Part shown: positions 52,854 to 62,897 of the stretch, in pieces
Layout of the letters: each line of letters begins with the position of its first letter
Position numbering within the stretch: position 1 is the stretch's first letter
From: Monoplex corrugatus
Lineage: Eukaryota > Mollusca > Gastropoda > Littorinimorpha > Ranellidae
DNA: 64,000 bases
Reading direction: 5' to 3'
Assembly: GCA_030674185.1 (NCBI GenBank)
Contig: CM060308.1
Location: forward strand, 40,802,857-40,866,856
Notes under the pieces: model-generated
Seen by the model: only the letters and a program-made list of their open reading frames with translations
What the model was told of the DNA's origin: nothing
Databases searched by the model: none
Program-made: the position numbers and the translations under genes

Positions 52854-53219
52854 TTTAAATGGAGGTGTATTGTTTTTCATTAGTGAGTCAGATTCACTGA
52901 AAATTAAATGATATAATAGATAATGCCCAATGATATGAAGTTCAGTATAATCACAACCATCATCACAACCATGTATATAGTTTCCACACATCTTCCACGA
53001 ATGATAAGAACTGCTCTATGGTGCACTTTCTCCATGTGACAACCACAGCTGACATTTGCGTCCTTGACAGAAACCACCATGTGTTTCATCAAAACATCTC
53101 TCGATTTGCTTCTTGCAGAACAGACAGATATCATGCCTACGCCTACTACTTCCACAGACAACCAGAACACATCAATCTCACATTCTGGTATTACTAAACT
53201 TTTCATGAACCAGAAAAAA

Positions 53220-54090
53220 CATGAAAAAAGAATCAGGATGGTATTTAATCAGGGCTTAAAACAGGAGGAGGGAAAAAACACTGAAACTAGGGGGGTCCGG
53301 GGGCATGCTCCCCTGGGAAAATTTTTTAAAAACCAAGTGTAAATCTATGCCATTTCGCGCTTTCTGGACATAATTTCAAGAGATATTTAGTGCATAAAAA
53401 TTGCTGTAAACACATAATTATTACAGGAAGATATATTTGGGAAAAGGGGAGAAGGGGTTAAAAACATAATAATAAAATGAACACTCACCCTTTAACTTGA
53501 GTGTTTTACAGGTGTTCACCAACTGTAGTCTTTGGATGAAATGTCACTTCTTGGGTTGCTCAATAAGTTTAACTTTTCAGGAAACTTCTTCCAAGAAAAA
53601 TCAGGGGCCATAACTTGCGCGCCGTTGTTATGAACGCTTGCAAGCCGATCACGGATGCCTTGCTCCTTTGGGTTTTTGTTTGTTTGTTTTTTTGACAAAC
53701 CGAAATCGTGGAATTCCGCCTAGACGCAGAACGTTTTAAGCCCTGTTTAATACAACCAGACAAGACAGACGCAAATTTTCGGCCAACTGGCCTTTACCAA
53801 GCGTAAGATCACAAACAGACAAACACCAAACACAAAAATTAGGAAAAAAAGACCAAAACTTTCCTGATACTTTATTCAGTGTCAGTTTAGTCAGTTCAGT
53901 CCTTTTCTCACACTGAACAAAGCAGCAGGGAAGTTTCAGTGTTTTTCTCCTAATTTTTGTATTTGGTGTTTGTTTGTTTGTTTGTGATCTTACACTTGAC
54001 TAAGGCCAGTTGGCCGAAAATTTACACCTGTCTTGTCTAGTTGTATTAAATACACATTCTGATTCTTTTTTCGTGTTTTTACTGGTTCCT
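53220..54090. mobile_element. Large inverted repeat of family-B, left arm interrupted
   Basis: The left arm (53220-53249 plus 53746-53880, minus sense) and the right arm (53915-54090, plus sense) are inverted copies of the family-B repeat also found at 31315 and 63730. Each arm has the TTGAC.AAGGCCAGTTGGCC stem followed by GAAAATTT and the TTGTATTAAATAC end. A spacer of about 35 bp separates them. The left arm is split by the 496-bp insertion below. Confidence 0.7.
53250..53745. mobile_element. 496-bp MITE (CAGGGCTTAAAAC ends) nested in the family-B repeat
   Basis: The terminal inverted repeats are CAGGGCTTAAAAC and GTTTTAAGCCCTG (13 bp, perfect). It is flanked by TTTAAT on both sides (53244-53249 and 53746-53751), and removing element plus one TTTAAT restores the family-B sequence GTATTTAATACAACC. 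The CAGGG tip is hAT-like, but a 6-bp duplication is short for hAT. The interior has a GGGGGGTCCGGGGGCATGCT block but no coding capacity. Confidence 0.8.
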
Positions 54091-54099
54091 GCTTGCTTG

Positions 54100-54275
54100 A
54101 ATGTGGGCAGTCACACTTGCTTTGAACCTTTCATGTTTACAACAACAGTAACAAAAAGCAAACAGAATTGTTACCAGAACACACCTGTCTCATATTCTGG
54201 TATTACTGTACCTTTCATGTTTACAACAACAATAACAACAACAAAAAGCAAACAGAACTGTTCTGTTGACTCATT
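54100..54275. repeat. About 80-bp tandem duplication with AAC-rich part
   Basis: CCTTTCATGTTTACAACAAC and CAAAAAGCAAACAGAA(T/C)TGTT occur twice. The segment ATTCTGGTATTACT with TTTCATG also occurs at about 53185-53210, on the other side of the family-B inverted repeat. Confidence 0.75.
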
Positions 54276-54534
54276 GATTGGTACTGTCCCATATCATTTA
54301 CAGTATTTCAAAGTGCTCTCAGTCACATCTTTTGCTGACATTGCAACAATTGTGCTTTTGTAGGGCAGCTCCAGTGTATCTTCTTTGTGCACCATTATGG
54401 AAGTCTGGACAACTATGTTATTTTACAAAATGACAGCATTTATCCCTTACCAGTTACTGTCACACTGTGGTGTTTTTTTGGGGTTTTTTTAGCATTCCAA
54501 TTTTCTCAGATGCCTGTAAATACATTGTTTACCC

Positions 54535-54850
54535 ACACTATGCATTTGGTATGTTGCTGCACAATCTGCATACTTCATCTCTGATGTATACTGAATGTTT
54601 TGTGTTTCCACAAGCCACTAAGATACTGGTATGAACCGCACGATCTTTAATGGGCAAAGTTGATGTTCTGCATGTGTACACACATAAAGGGCATTCAGAG
54701 ATTAACAGGGCTGCATACGAATACATATTACTTGGGAGACTGGAAAACTTTCCAACTTTTACCTACCACGCTGGAGGCACCCATACAGAATCAAACTTAA
54801 GACTTTCTGATAGGAAGTCCAAAGTCCTACCCATTTGATTATTGCACCTG
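54535..54850 (-). mobile_element. Family-S SINE, longest copy, minus strand
   Basis: Read on the minus strand: a tRNA-like head with A-box region ATGGGTAGGACTTTGG and B-box AAGTTTGATTCTG, then a body with GTACACATGCAGAACATCAA, ATTAAAGATCGTGCGGTTCA, TTAGTGGCTTGTGGAAAC and AAGTATGCAGATTGTGCAGC. It ends near 54535. The head-body order defines the family used for the other copies. Confidence 0.7.
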
Positions 54851-55490
54851 TCATCAGCTATGATGATTGCTATTCTCTCTACACACTTGCTGTTCTCTTT
54901 TCACAGTCACGGCCTAATGTATCACCACCTTTCAGAATCAATATCTCACAGAGACCATTACTTCAATACACAAATAATGAGAAACAAACTATATCACCTT
55001 TCCACTTTGGATATGCAAACTGGGAAGAAAGTTCGCTCTAGGCCACTGATATACAAAAAAACAGCAAAATTAAAATCAACTGTGGAAAATTAAACAAAAT
55101 ATTCTATGAATCTCTTTTGATCCTCACTGGCAGTAGACCAACAACGCACAGACACAAGAAATTATCCACTTGGTCATACGACTTAAAGTACAAATAATGC
55201 GACTAATGTGAGTAATCTGCTTCAGACAACAATTTCATGAAGACTAGAATTTGCGTACAGTTTTCTGTCTGAGTCATTTTATACACAGTAAAAAATTGAC
55301 CTGAGAAGTGTCAATAAAATGCTAAAGAAATGCACTACATCACTTCTGTAGCAGTATTGATGAAATGCTGAATATTTTCAACACATCACATTACGTCCCA
55401 CACATCTCTGTAGAACATGATGACTTGTGATGCTTGCAATACAGGCAGCAACAAACCTTCAGCGTCAAATATCAGTTTGTGAAAGACTCT

Positions 55491-55547
55491 TTAGACAATT
55501 CCAAAGTGAATCACTTTGACATTGCCAGCAGCTCCTTCTCCACTTTC
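55491..55547 (-). CDS. Unknown gene, terminal coding exon
   Basis: After the acceptor GATCTTTTTCAG, it reads ESGEGAAGNVKVIHFGIV then TAA. It continues the acidic DEDDE of the previous exon in phase 0. The opposite strand is also open with a pseudo-donor, which I reject as an antisense shadow. Confidence 0.7.
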   Translation of the reverse strand, partial: ESGEGAAGNVKVIHFGIV

Positions 55548-58500
55548 CTGAAAAAGATCATAACATTTCTTAGGGATTTAGCATTCCAGGTAATATGTGA
55601 ACTTACTTGGATTCAGTCTGGAGCTTGAATTTATTCATGAGGGATTCATCATGCTCTGATAATTCCATATGCGCGACATCCAAATTGCTTAGGTAATGAT
55701 TGGCAGACTCTTGACACTGCACAAAAGCCTAAGAACTAGCAAGGTTTTGAAATGGAAAGGAACACTACATATAAGCAGGCACCACCAGAGTGTCTGCAGG
55801 CGGGGACTGAACTGAAGACATCAGATCTGGAGTCCACAGATCTATCAACAGAGCCAGCCAGTCTCTCAAAAAGAAAAAAAGAAAAGAAAAAAAAGAGAAA
55901 AATATCGATTTAATATGAAATCAATTTAAAACTCCTTGGCATTAAAAAAAAAAAAAAACTCTTGCCACATCTTTAACACCACAAAAACACAAAAAAAGGT
56001 ATCACTGACTTATACTGGCACATTTACACCTGACACTAATGGTATCACTGACTTACACTGGCACATTTCTACCTGACTTACACTGGCACATTTCTACCTG
56101 ACAGTGAAGGTATCACTGACTTACAAGGGTGCAACTTAGAAAAAGTAAAAAAACTGAAAGGGGTCCAGGGGCTGGCAGTGCCCTTGTATGGGGGATCTGG
56201 GGGGCTATGCCCCCCAGACGCTGAACCTTTTTCAAAAAACAGATTTTCCATTTCTGACTCTTCTGAAAAAACGGATTCCATCATCAAACGGAAAAAGTTG
56301 CACCCATGGACTTGTACAGACACATTTCTACTTGACACTAACGGTATCACTGACTTATACTGGCACATTTACACCTGACACTAACAGTATCACTGACTTA
56401 TACTGGCACATTTCTACCTGACAGTGAAGTTATCACTGACTTATACTGGCACATTTATACCTGACAGTGAAGTTATCACTGACTTATACTGGCACATTTA
56501 TACCTGACACTAAAGGTATCACTGACTTATACTGGCACATTTACACCTGACACTAACAGTATCACTGACTTATACTGGCACATTTCTACCTGACAGTGAA
56601 GTTATCACTGACTGACTTTATACTGGCACTATTATACCTTGACAGTGAATGTTATACACTGACTTATTACATGGCACATTTATACCTGACACTAAAGGTA
56701 TCACTGACTTTATAACTGACCACATTGTATACCATGACACTGAAGGTGTTATTGACTTACACTGGCACATTTATACCTGACACTAAAGGTATCACGACTT
56801 AACTGACACATTTCTACCTGACACTGAATGGTGTCACTGACTTATACTGGCACATTTATACCTGACACTGAAGGTGTCACTGACTTATACTGGCACATTT
56901 ATACCTGACACTAAAGGTATCACTGACTTATACTGCACATTTATACCTGACATTGAAGGTATCACTGACTTACACTGCTCATTTATACCTGACACTAATG
57001 GTAATCACTGACATTATACTGGCAATTTATACCTGAAACATGAAGGTGTCACGACTTATACTGGTACATTTCTACTGACCTGAAGGTATCACTGACTTAT
57101 ACTGGCACATTTACTGACATTGAAGGTAATCACTGATTATATGCTATTTATACCTGAACTAAAGGTATCACTGAGTTAAATGGCATGTATACTGACATAT
57201 ACGTATTTTTCATACTTAAAATGAGCATGAATAATAATAATAATAATGCCCTTTTCATCACTGTTATATACCACTAAATGGTGAACAAGAGTTGATAATT
57301 CTTACCAAATCACAACTAAGATGATTCTACGGGTCTATCCATCCTATTAAATTCCCTGAATTATGACATGGAGCATTTGATCAAAGAATGTGGTCAACAA
57401 TCAAATCATCATCATCATGTGCCCTGCCGCATGGCACTGGCAATCATGGCCCTCCATATAAATCTATCCATTGTTGCAGATCATAACACAAATGGTTTAT
57501 TGACTCTACATACCAGATATCATGAATGATTCCACAGCACATTCAATCTACCCACACCAACCGTGAAACACTCTAAAGTGTATGACATGCCACGTTGGGT
57601 CTATCCAATCTACAAGGTATCCAAGACACTCTTTGACACTCTTTCCTTGGTAACATAACCATACCAGATATCTGAAGTATTACAAGACCTATCTAGTATA
57701 CCTAACCTAGCCATCAGTAACTTGAAGCATTGCACAGCCCACACAACCTATCCACCTGACCATAAGGCATCCAAATCATGCTGACCTCATCATCTTCATC
57801 TGGCCGTCTACCACCATGTTGCTGTGTGTGTCGTGGTGTCGAGGGCATCAAGGCTGCCGTGTAGTCGCTGATCAAGTCACCTCCAACGTCAAAATCACTT
57901 ATACTGGCATAATCACTGGAACAGACAAAATCACTGATACTGGCATAATCACAGGAACAGACAAGATCACTGATACTGGCATAATCACAGGAACAGACAA
58001 GATCACTGATACTGGCATAATCACAGGAACAGACAAGATCACTGATACTGGCATAATCACAGGAACAGACAAAATCACTGATACTGGCATAATCACAGGA
58101 ACAGACAAAATCACTGATACTGGCATAATCACTGGAACAGACAAAATCACTGATACTGGCATAATCACAGGAACAGACAAAATCACTGATACTGGCATAA
58201 TCACAGGAACAGACAAAATCACTGATACTGGCATAATCACAGGAACAGACAAAATCACAGACACTGGCATACTCACTGGAACAAACAAAATCACAAATCC
58301 AAGCATAATCAGCATCACTAGCATACTCAATGGAATGGACAAAAATCTCTCATACTGGCATAATCTCTGGAACAGATGAATCACTGATACTGACATAATC
58401 ACTGAATAAACAAAATCATTTATCCTGGTAAAATCACTGAAACAGCCAAAATCACTGGAACAGACAAAATCACTGGAACAGACAAAATCACTGAAAGACA

Positions 58501-60856
58501 AAATCACTAGAACAGACAAAATCACTGAAAGACAAAATCACTAGAACAGACAAAATCACTGAAACAGACAAAATCACTGAAAGACAAAATCACTGAAACA
58601 GACAAAATCACTGAAACAGACAAAATCACTGGAACAGACAAAATCACTGAAAGACAAAATCACTAGAACAGACAAAATCACTGAAACAGACAAAATCACT
58701 GAAAGACAAAATCACTAGAACAGACAAAATCACTGAAACAGACAAAATCACTGGAACAGACAAAATCACTGAAACAGCCAAAATCACTGGAACAGACAAA
58801 ATCACTGGAACAGACAAAATCACTGAAACAGACAAAATCACTGAAACAGACAAAATCATAACAAACACTGGAACAGACAAAATCACTGAAACAGACAAAA
58901 TCACTGAAACAGACAAAATCACTGGAACAGACAAAATCACTGAACAGACAAAATCACTGAAACAGACAAAATCACTGAACAGACAATCACTGGAACAGAC
59001 AAAATAACTGGAACAGACAAAATCACTGAAAGACAAAATCACTAGAACAGACAATATCACTGAAACAGACAAAATCACTGAAACAGACAAAATCACTGAA
59101 AGTGGCATGATCACTGGAACAGACAAAAATCATTGATACTGGCATAATCATTGGAACAGACAAAAATCACTGATACTGGCATAATCACTCGAACAGACAA
59201 AAATCACTGATACTGGCATAATCACTGAAACAGAAGAAAAAAATCACTGATACTGGTGTAATCACTGGAGCTGGCAAAATCACTGATACTGGCATAATTA
59301 CTATGCTGGCATGATCACAGACACTGGCATAATCACTGGAACAAACAAAATCACTAATCCTTGCATAATGAGCATCACTAACATGCTGAATGGAACAGAC
59401 AAAAAACTCGCATACTGGCATTATCATTGGAACAGATACTGACATAATCACTGATACTGACATAATCACTGAACAGACAAAATTATTCATCTGGCAAAAT
59501 CACTGAAACAGACAAAAATCAAAGAAACTGACAAAATCACTGAAACTTACAAAATCACTGAAACAGAAAAAAAAATCACTGAACCTGGCAAAATCATTGA
59601 AACAAAAGAAAATTCACTGAAACTGACAAAAATCGCTGAAATAGACAAAATGACTGGTAGGGTATAATCACAGAAACAGACAAAATCACTGAAACTGGCA
59701 AAATCACAGAAACAGACAAAATCACTGACACTGGTATACTCAATGGAACAGACAAAAATTCTCATACTGGCATAATCAGGGAAACAGACAAAATCAGTGA
59801 TGTTGACTTATCAATGGAACAGATAAAAAAATCTCCCATACCAGCATAGTCAAGGAAACAGTTTCAATTTCTCAAGATGGCATCTCTGCACTTGGAATCA
59901 ATTCCATATGCACTGATGTCACTGATGCCATGTGATGGATAAGATACAAAATGATCATGGTACTATAAGTGATGAAATAGACAAATTCAATGACACTAAA
60001 AAAGTCACTGGACAGATACGACAATTAAATGCGGGCTTATTGGCACAAACCATGGACTCAAATGACTGCCCAAGCTGAATTCGAGCTACAACATATTTTG
60101 CTAATTCACTGACCAATCTTTTCATGCCAGTCAGTCTGGTGGTGGTGTCAGCTCAATGTTTCATCTCTATCATAAATTTCAATGCTTTTCAAAATCTTGG
60201 CCTCCCAAAAGTTTCCGGTCAGCTAAAATGAATACCCTACTAGATCAATGCTGACAGATTTACAATGCCTGAGTGACATGAACGTTCTTGAAGAAATTGC
60301 AAATTTAATCCAAAAACCACTGACAATGACTTTGTCAATGAAACAGACATAAATCACTGACACTGACATATGCACTGAAATATAAACAATATCACTGACT
60401 GCAGTTCTTTATATCTTGGGAACGTCTATTAAATGAATGACTTTCTCTGCACTCTGCTTCAGCACAAAGTATTTGTTGATGTACAATCTTACCATCGTCT
60501 TTTTACATCTAAAATCCATTTCATGTTCAAGTATTCTGGCTCTGAATCAGGCTCATGTGCATGTTATTCATATTGTGCAAAAGAGAAGTCTCAAGCAACT
60601 CATATCTCACTTACATCATGTGACTGTCATTACTCCAAAATTCACAACTGCTTTTTGTCAGTTTCAGCGATGTCACATTGGATCTGACAATCCACACACA
60701 GAGCATGAAATGAATCAGCTGTTTTGTATTCAGCATCCTTAATTTTGTCAAATGCATGTGGTATCATAGTTTGGGAGAATTTTTCATATAAATATGGACA
60801 CAGAAAAGTGCTAAGCAGATCTGTTTTGTCTAATCACTTTGCTGTGGCATGCACGT

Positions 60857-60926
<70 letters not shown>

Positions 60927-61693
60927 CACATACACTATTCAATTGACCACACAGCACACCTTACCCATTGTTAAAAGTGACTACAGATTCAGAGGGCTTG
61001 CTGTGTCCTTGACCTCTAGTTGACCTGCTGGAGGCTGCAACGGTATGGCTGTGATCCCCCTGACTGTAATACTCTTGTTGCCAGGGGTGTTGTCGTGATA
61101 ATGGTAACTGTAACCAAAAAACTGAAAATGTACATGGCATCCGATTGTAAATGTATTGCAGTTGATGAAACAAAGAACATAAAATCTGCCTGTTTCTTTT
61201 GGATGAATTTCAAACTCCTCTGGAGATCTTCAACAAGACAAAAATGAGGCAGATGTTCTGCTTTATAAAAGCACTAATGTTTCATTAAAACGAAATAAAA
61301 AAAAAAAAAATGAAGTAAATGAAATAAAAGAAACAAGCAGAAAGAACTTCTATTGTGCAAAAAGTGCAGTTACTACAGTTACTATTTCATTATTTACATG
61401 TCTTCTTTGCTTTAACTGTTGAATAAAAGTGTATGCCTACATGTGTGTAAATGTGTGTGTGAGCATACGTGCTTGTGTGCGTGTGAGCGTGTGAGTGTGT
61501 GTGTGCACACATGCACACATAAATCTGTTTGTCCATGTGTCCACTAATTCATGCAAAGTTGTACTGCACACTGACACTAAAATGTAGTCTAGTTGTGCAC
61601 ATGCATGTGGTTTGTCTGAGGCAATGAGGCCCATTTGTGAACAACTCACTGACACACACACACACACACACACACACACATTCTCACAAATAC

Positions 61694-61763
<70 letters not shown>

Positions 61764-62641
61764 TCACACACACACACATGTGCATGCATACTTACACAAA
61801 TACATGCATGCACACACACAAAACTAACTTATGCACACACTCACTCATCCACACATCGCTTGCTACACTAAGTATGAAAAATGGAATCTTGATAAGTCCT
61901 CAAAAGACTGTCTAACTGAAACCTCTGTGATTGTATTACAGGGAGTGGGACACTACAGCATAAAACACTCATCAAACACCAAGGTTTAATCCTGACCAAC
62001 AGTGGTTACCAAGAGATGGGTCACCAGACTCGTGCCCAGGCTTGACTAAATCAACCAAACCTACCCAGCTGAAAATAGGAACCTGTCCCCCACACTCATA
62101 ATAATGCAAGTAAAGCAACAAGGAGAACAAGATTGACATCATTTCATAATATAAGCCCCAAGAGAAGTTCACATCTCAAACTACACTCCCCAACCACGGC
62201 TGAATTTTCCCAGCCATTCTGCCACCCTTTATTGCGAGCCGGCGTCGCCTGCGTGTGCTATTTTTAGCCAGACAGGGTCGACCAAAGTCCGTCAGTGTAG
62301 CGCGTCTTTGTGCTCCCGCACTAGTGATAAAGGGACGGGTGAAAAGGGTGTGGGGAGTGGAAGAAAAGAGGCGCGCTATTAAGAGCCGGCAGAAAGTGGC
62401 CAACTAAAGTATCTCGGATTTGTGCGCCGTGCAACAACCTCTCAGGTTATGGGAAAACTTAAACCTCCCTTTTCTCATTCATAATGTAACAATGCTGGTG
62501 TATGGGATAAGAAATGAGAAGACCATACCTGATCCACGATGTTCTCTTCCATGTGCACATGCTGTCTCTCTGCCTGGTCCCCGTGATGACCAGGGAATCC
62601 ATTGTCCAGACCAAGACCATTGTCCAACAAGTCCAGAGTGT
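55491..62641 (-). CDS. Unrecognised gene, last four coding exons (5' part outside window)
   Basis: Exons 62641-62529, 61107-60965, 57903 (or 57897)-57786 and 55547-55491 join in frame (phases 1, 0, 2, 0) to about 140 codons ending in TAA. The sequence is polar and low in hydrophobics: TLDLLDNGLGLDNGFPGHHG, ERQHVHMEENIVDQ, LPLSRQHPWQQEYYSQGDHS, SRSTRGQGHSKPSESVVTF, DFDVGGDLISDYTAALMPST, RRPDEDDEESGEGAAGNV and the C-terminus KVIHFGIV. It looks like a disordered cytoplasmic or nuclear tail, and the hydrophobic end could be a short binding motif. No transmembrane helix or known domain appears in this part. The reality of the gene is supported by consistent phases and good splice sites; the family is unknown to me. 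Confidence 0.75.
55996..57185. repeat. 43-bp satellite, about 25 units
   Basis: Units contain TATCACTGACTTATACTGGC, ACATTTATACCTGACACTAA and AGG, with variants CATTTCTACCTGACAGTGAAG. The right half (from about 56610) carries many single-base indels. The array is interrupted by the element at 56127-56305. The core ATCACTGA.TTATACTGGCA resembles the neighbouring 36-bp unit, suggesting a common origin. Confidence 0.92.
56127..56305. mobile_element. Inverted-repeat element (GGGTGCAAC ends), copy 2, inside the satellite
   Basis: It starts GGGTGCAACTTAG and ends AAAAAGTTGCACCC. It is flanked by GACTTACA (56118-56125) and GACTTGTA (56309-56316), an imperfect 8-bp duplication of the satellite target. 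It is the reverse of copy 1 at 3910-4092. It inserted after the array had formed. Confidence 0.78.
57786..57903 (-). CDS. Unknown gene, penultimate coding exon with tandem acceptors
   Basis: It encodes (ISD)FDVGGDLISDYTAALM, then PSTPRHTQQHGGRRPDEDDE, leaving in phase 0 at GATGAG|GTCAGC. Two AGs six bases apart (ATGCCAG and TATAAG) both keep the frame, giving two forms that differ by two residues. Its 5' edge is fused to the 36-bp satellite. Confidence 0.75.
57887..58376 (-). repeat. 36-bp satellite made of the exon's 3' splice-site region
   Basis: About 12-13 nearly identical 36-bp units. Read on the minus strand each contains TTATGCCAGTATCAGTGATT then TTGTCTGTTCC. The unit bordering the exon reads TTATGCCAGTATAAGTGATT then TTGACGTTGG, which is the real intron-exon junction. 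The 187-codon plus-strand frame (DKITDTGIITGT repeats) exists because 36 is a multiple of 3 and is not taken as a gene. Confidence 0.88.
58377..59860 (-). repeat. Degenerate 18-bp satellite continuing the 36-bp array
   Basis: Shorter units of GACAAAATCACTGAAACA / GACAAAATCACTGGAACA (17-18 bp) run to about 59110. They are followed by mixed 36-bp-like and 18-bp-like units with CTGGCATAATCACTG, fading by 59860. The 18-bp unit is a shortened half of the 36-bp unit. Confidence 0.88.
60859..60925. repeat. (AC)n microsatellite
   Basis: Pure CA/AC run of about 65 bp, 40 bp from the donor of exon 60965-61107. Confidence 0.95.
60965..61107 (-). CDS. Unknown gene, internal coding exon
   Basis: 143 nt, phase 0 in and phase 2 out. 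It encodes LPLSRQHPWQQEYYSQGDHS, HTVAASSRSTRGQGHSKPSE and SVVTFNN. The acceptor is TTTTTTGGTTACAG and the donor AATGG|GTAAGG, both strong. It is polar, with Gln, Ser and His prominent. Confidence 0.75.
61655..61815. repeat. (AC)n microsatellite
   Basis: Two AC runs split by TTCTCACAAATACTTAC, then interrupted CA/TG-containing sequence. It forms an inverted arrangement with TG-rich 61441-61510. Confidence 0.95.
62208..62440. other. CpG-rich block, possible promoter or repeat
   Basis: GCGAGCCGGCGTCGCCTGCG, GTAGCGCGTC and GGCGCGC give a local density of CpG unlike anything else in this CpG-poor window. It sits inside an intron of the minus-strand gene. It could be an internal promoter, an unmethylated island or a conserved GC-rich transposon head. 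No initiator or ORF settles it. The 75-codon minus frame (RRRRRLAIKGG) is not recognised. Confidence 0.4.
62529..62641 (-). CDS. Unknown gene, first coding exon inside the window
   Basis: 113 nt, phase 1 in and phase 0 out. It encodes TLDLLDNGLGLDNGFPGHHG then DQAERQHVHMEENIVDQ. The donor is GATCAG|GTATGG. The acceptor GATGGCCAG is preceded by a modest T-rich tract, and the frame closes just upstream (TGA at 62650-62652), so the exon cannot extend further 5'. Confidence 0.68.
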
Positions 62642-62704
62642 CTGGCCATCAGATAACAATCACAAGTTTTGATTGATTTGGTTCAGTTTTTATACTGGCA
62701 CCCA

Positions 62705-62897
62705 CCTCAGGTGATATGGCTGACTGGGATAACTATCCCAAGGAAGTGGGGGAAGGGGGATTTATTTAATCCTATACCGACACCACCAGAACACCAATGA
62801 CATTAAGATTGGACAGTGAGAATGCACTTAGGGATTCAAACCCACAACCATAGTGTGCGAATCTGATGCTCAACCAACTGAGCTACTGAGGCACTCT
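62705..62897 (-). mobile_element. tRNA-derived SINE with intact Pol III boxes
   Basis: Read on the minus strand from 62897: A-box TAGCTCAGTTGG, then B-box GGGTTTGAATCCC at the right spacing, followed by an unrelated body and GATTAAATAAATCCCCC. The tRNA-like part is better preserved than in family S, and the body differs, so this is a second SINE family. It cannot fold as a complete tRNA. Confidence 0.7.

Larger units (their letters stand above)
55548..57785 (-). other. Intron of the unknown gene, largely a 43-bp satellite
   Basis: Contents: A-rich sequence (55861-55960), the 43-bp satellite (55996-57185) with an inserted MITE, then non-repetitive sequence to 57785. No other exon is seen. Confidence 0.7.
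57904..60964 (-). other. Intron of the unknown gene, mostly satellite
   Basis: Beyond the satellites, 59861-60860 has no recognised gene. A SINE-like piece lies at 60128-60215 (related to 48355-48660) and an AC microsatellite at 60859-60925. The two overlapping frames at 60433-60742 match nothing I know. Confidence 0.65.
61108..62528 (-). other. Intron of the unknown gene, CA microsatellite and CpG-rich block
   Basis: Contents: TG/AC repeats (61441-61510 and 61655-61815) and a CpG-rich block (62208-62440). No exon is recognised. Confidence 0.65.

Noticed and set aside
52904..53206. 100-codon minus-strand frame with several cysteines
   Set aside because: No signal peptide, splice context or known family. 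It overlaps tandem-duplicated flank of the family-B inverted repeat.
55434..55628. Plus-strand exon candidate (HFDIASSSFSTFLKKI), slightly reminiscent of MO25/CAB39
   Set aside because: The same DNA read on the minus strand gives a good acceptor (CTTTTTCAG), continues the DEDDE exon in phase and ends with TAA. The MO25 resemblance is about seven residues and likely chance.
57816..58379. 187-codon plus-strand frame of 12-residue repeats (DKITDTGIITGT) and its 208-codon minus partner
   Set aside because: Both arise because the 36-bp satellite unit is a multiple of three and lacks stops. No splice or start context, and the array overlaps an intron-exon junction of the minus-strand gene.
57887..59860. 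CRISPR-like regular repeat array
   Set aside because: Units are head to tail with no unique spacers, there are no cas genes, and the genome is eukaryotic. It is a satellite.
62705..62897. tRNA gene
   Set aside because: A- and B-boxes are present, but the acceptor and anticodon arms do not close and a non-tRNA body follows, so it is a tRNA-derived SINE.
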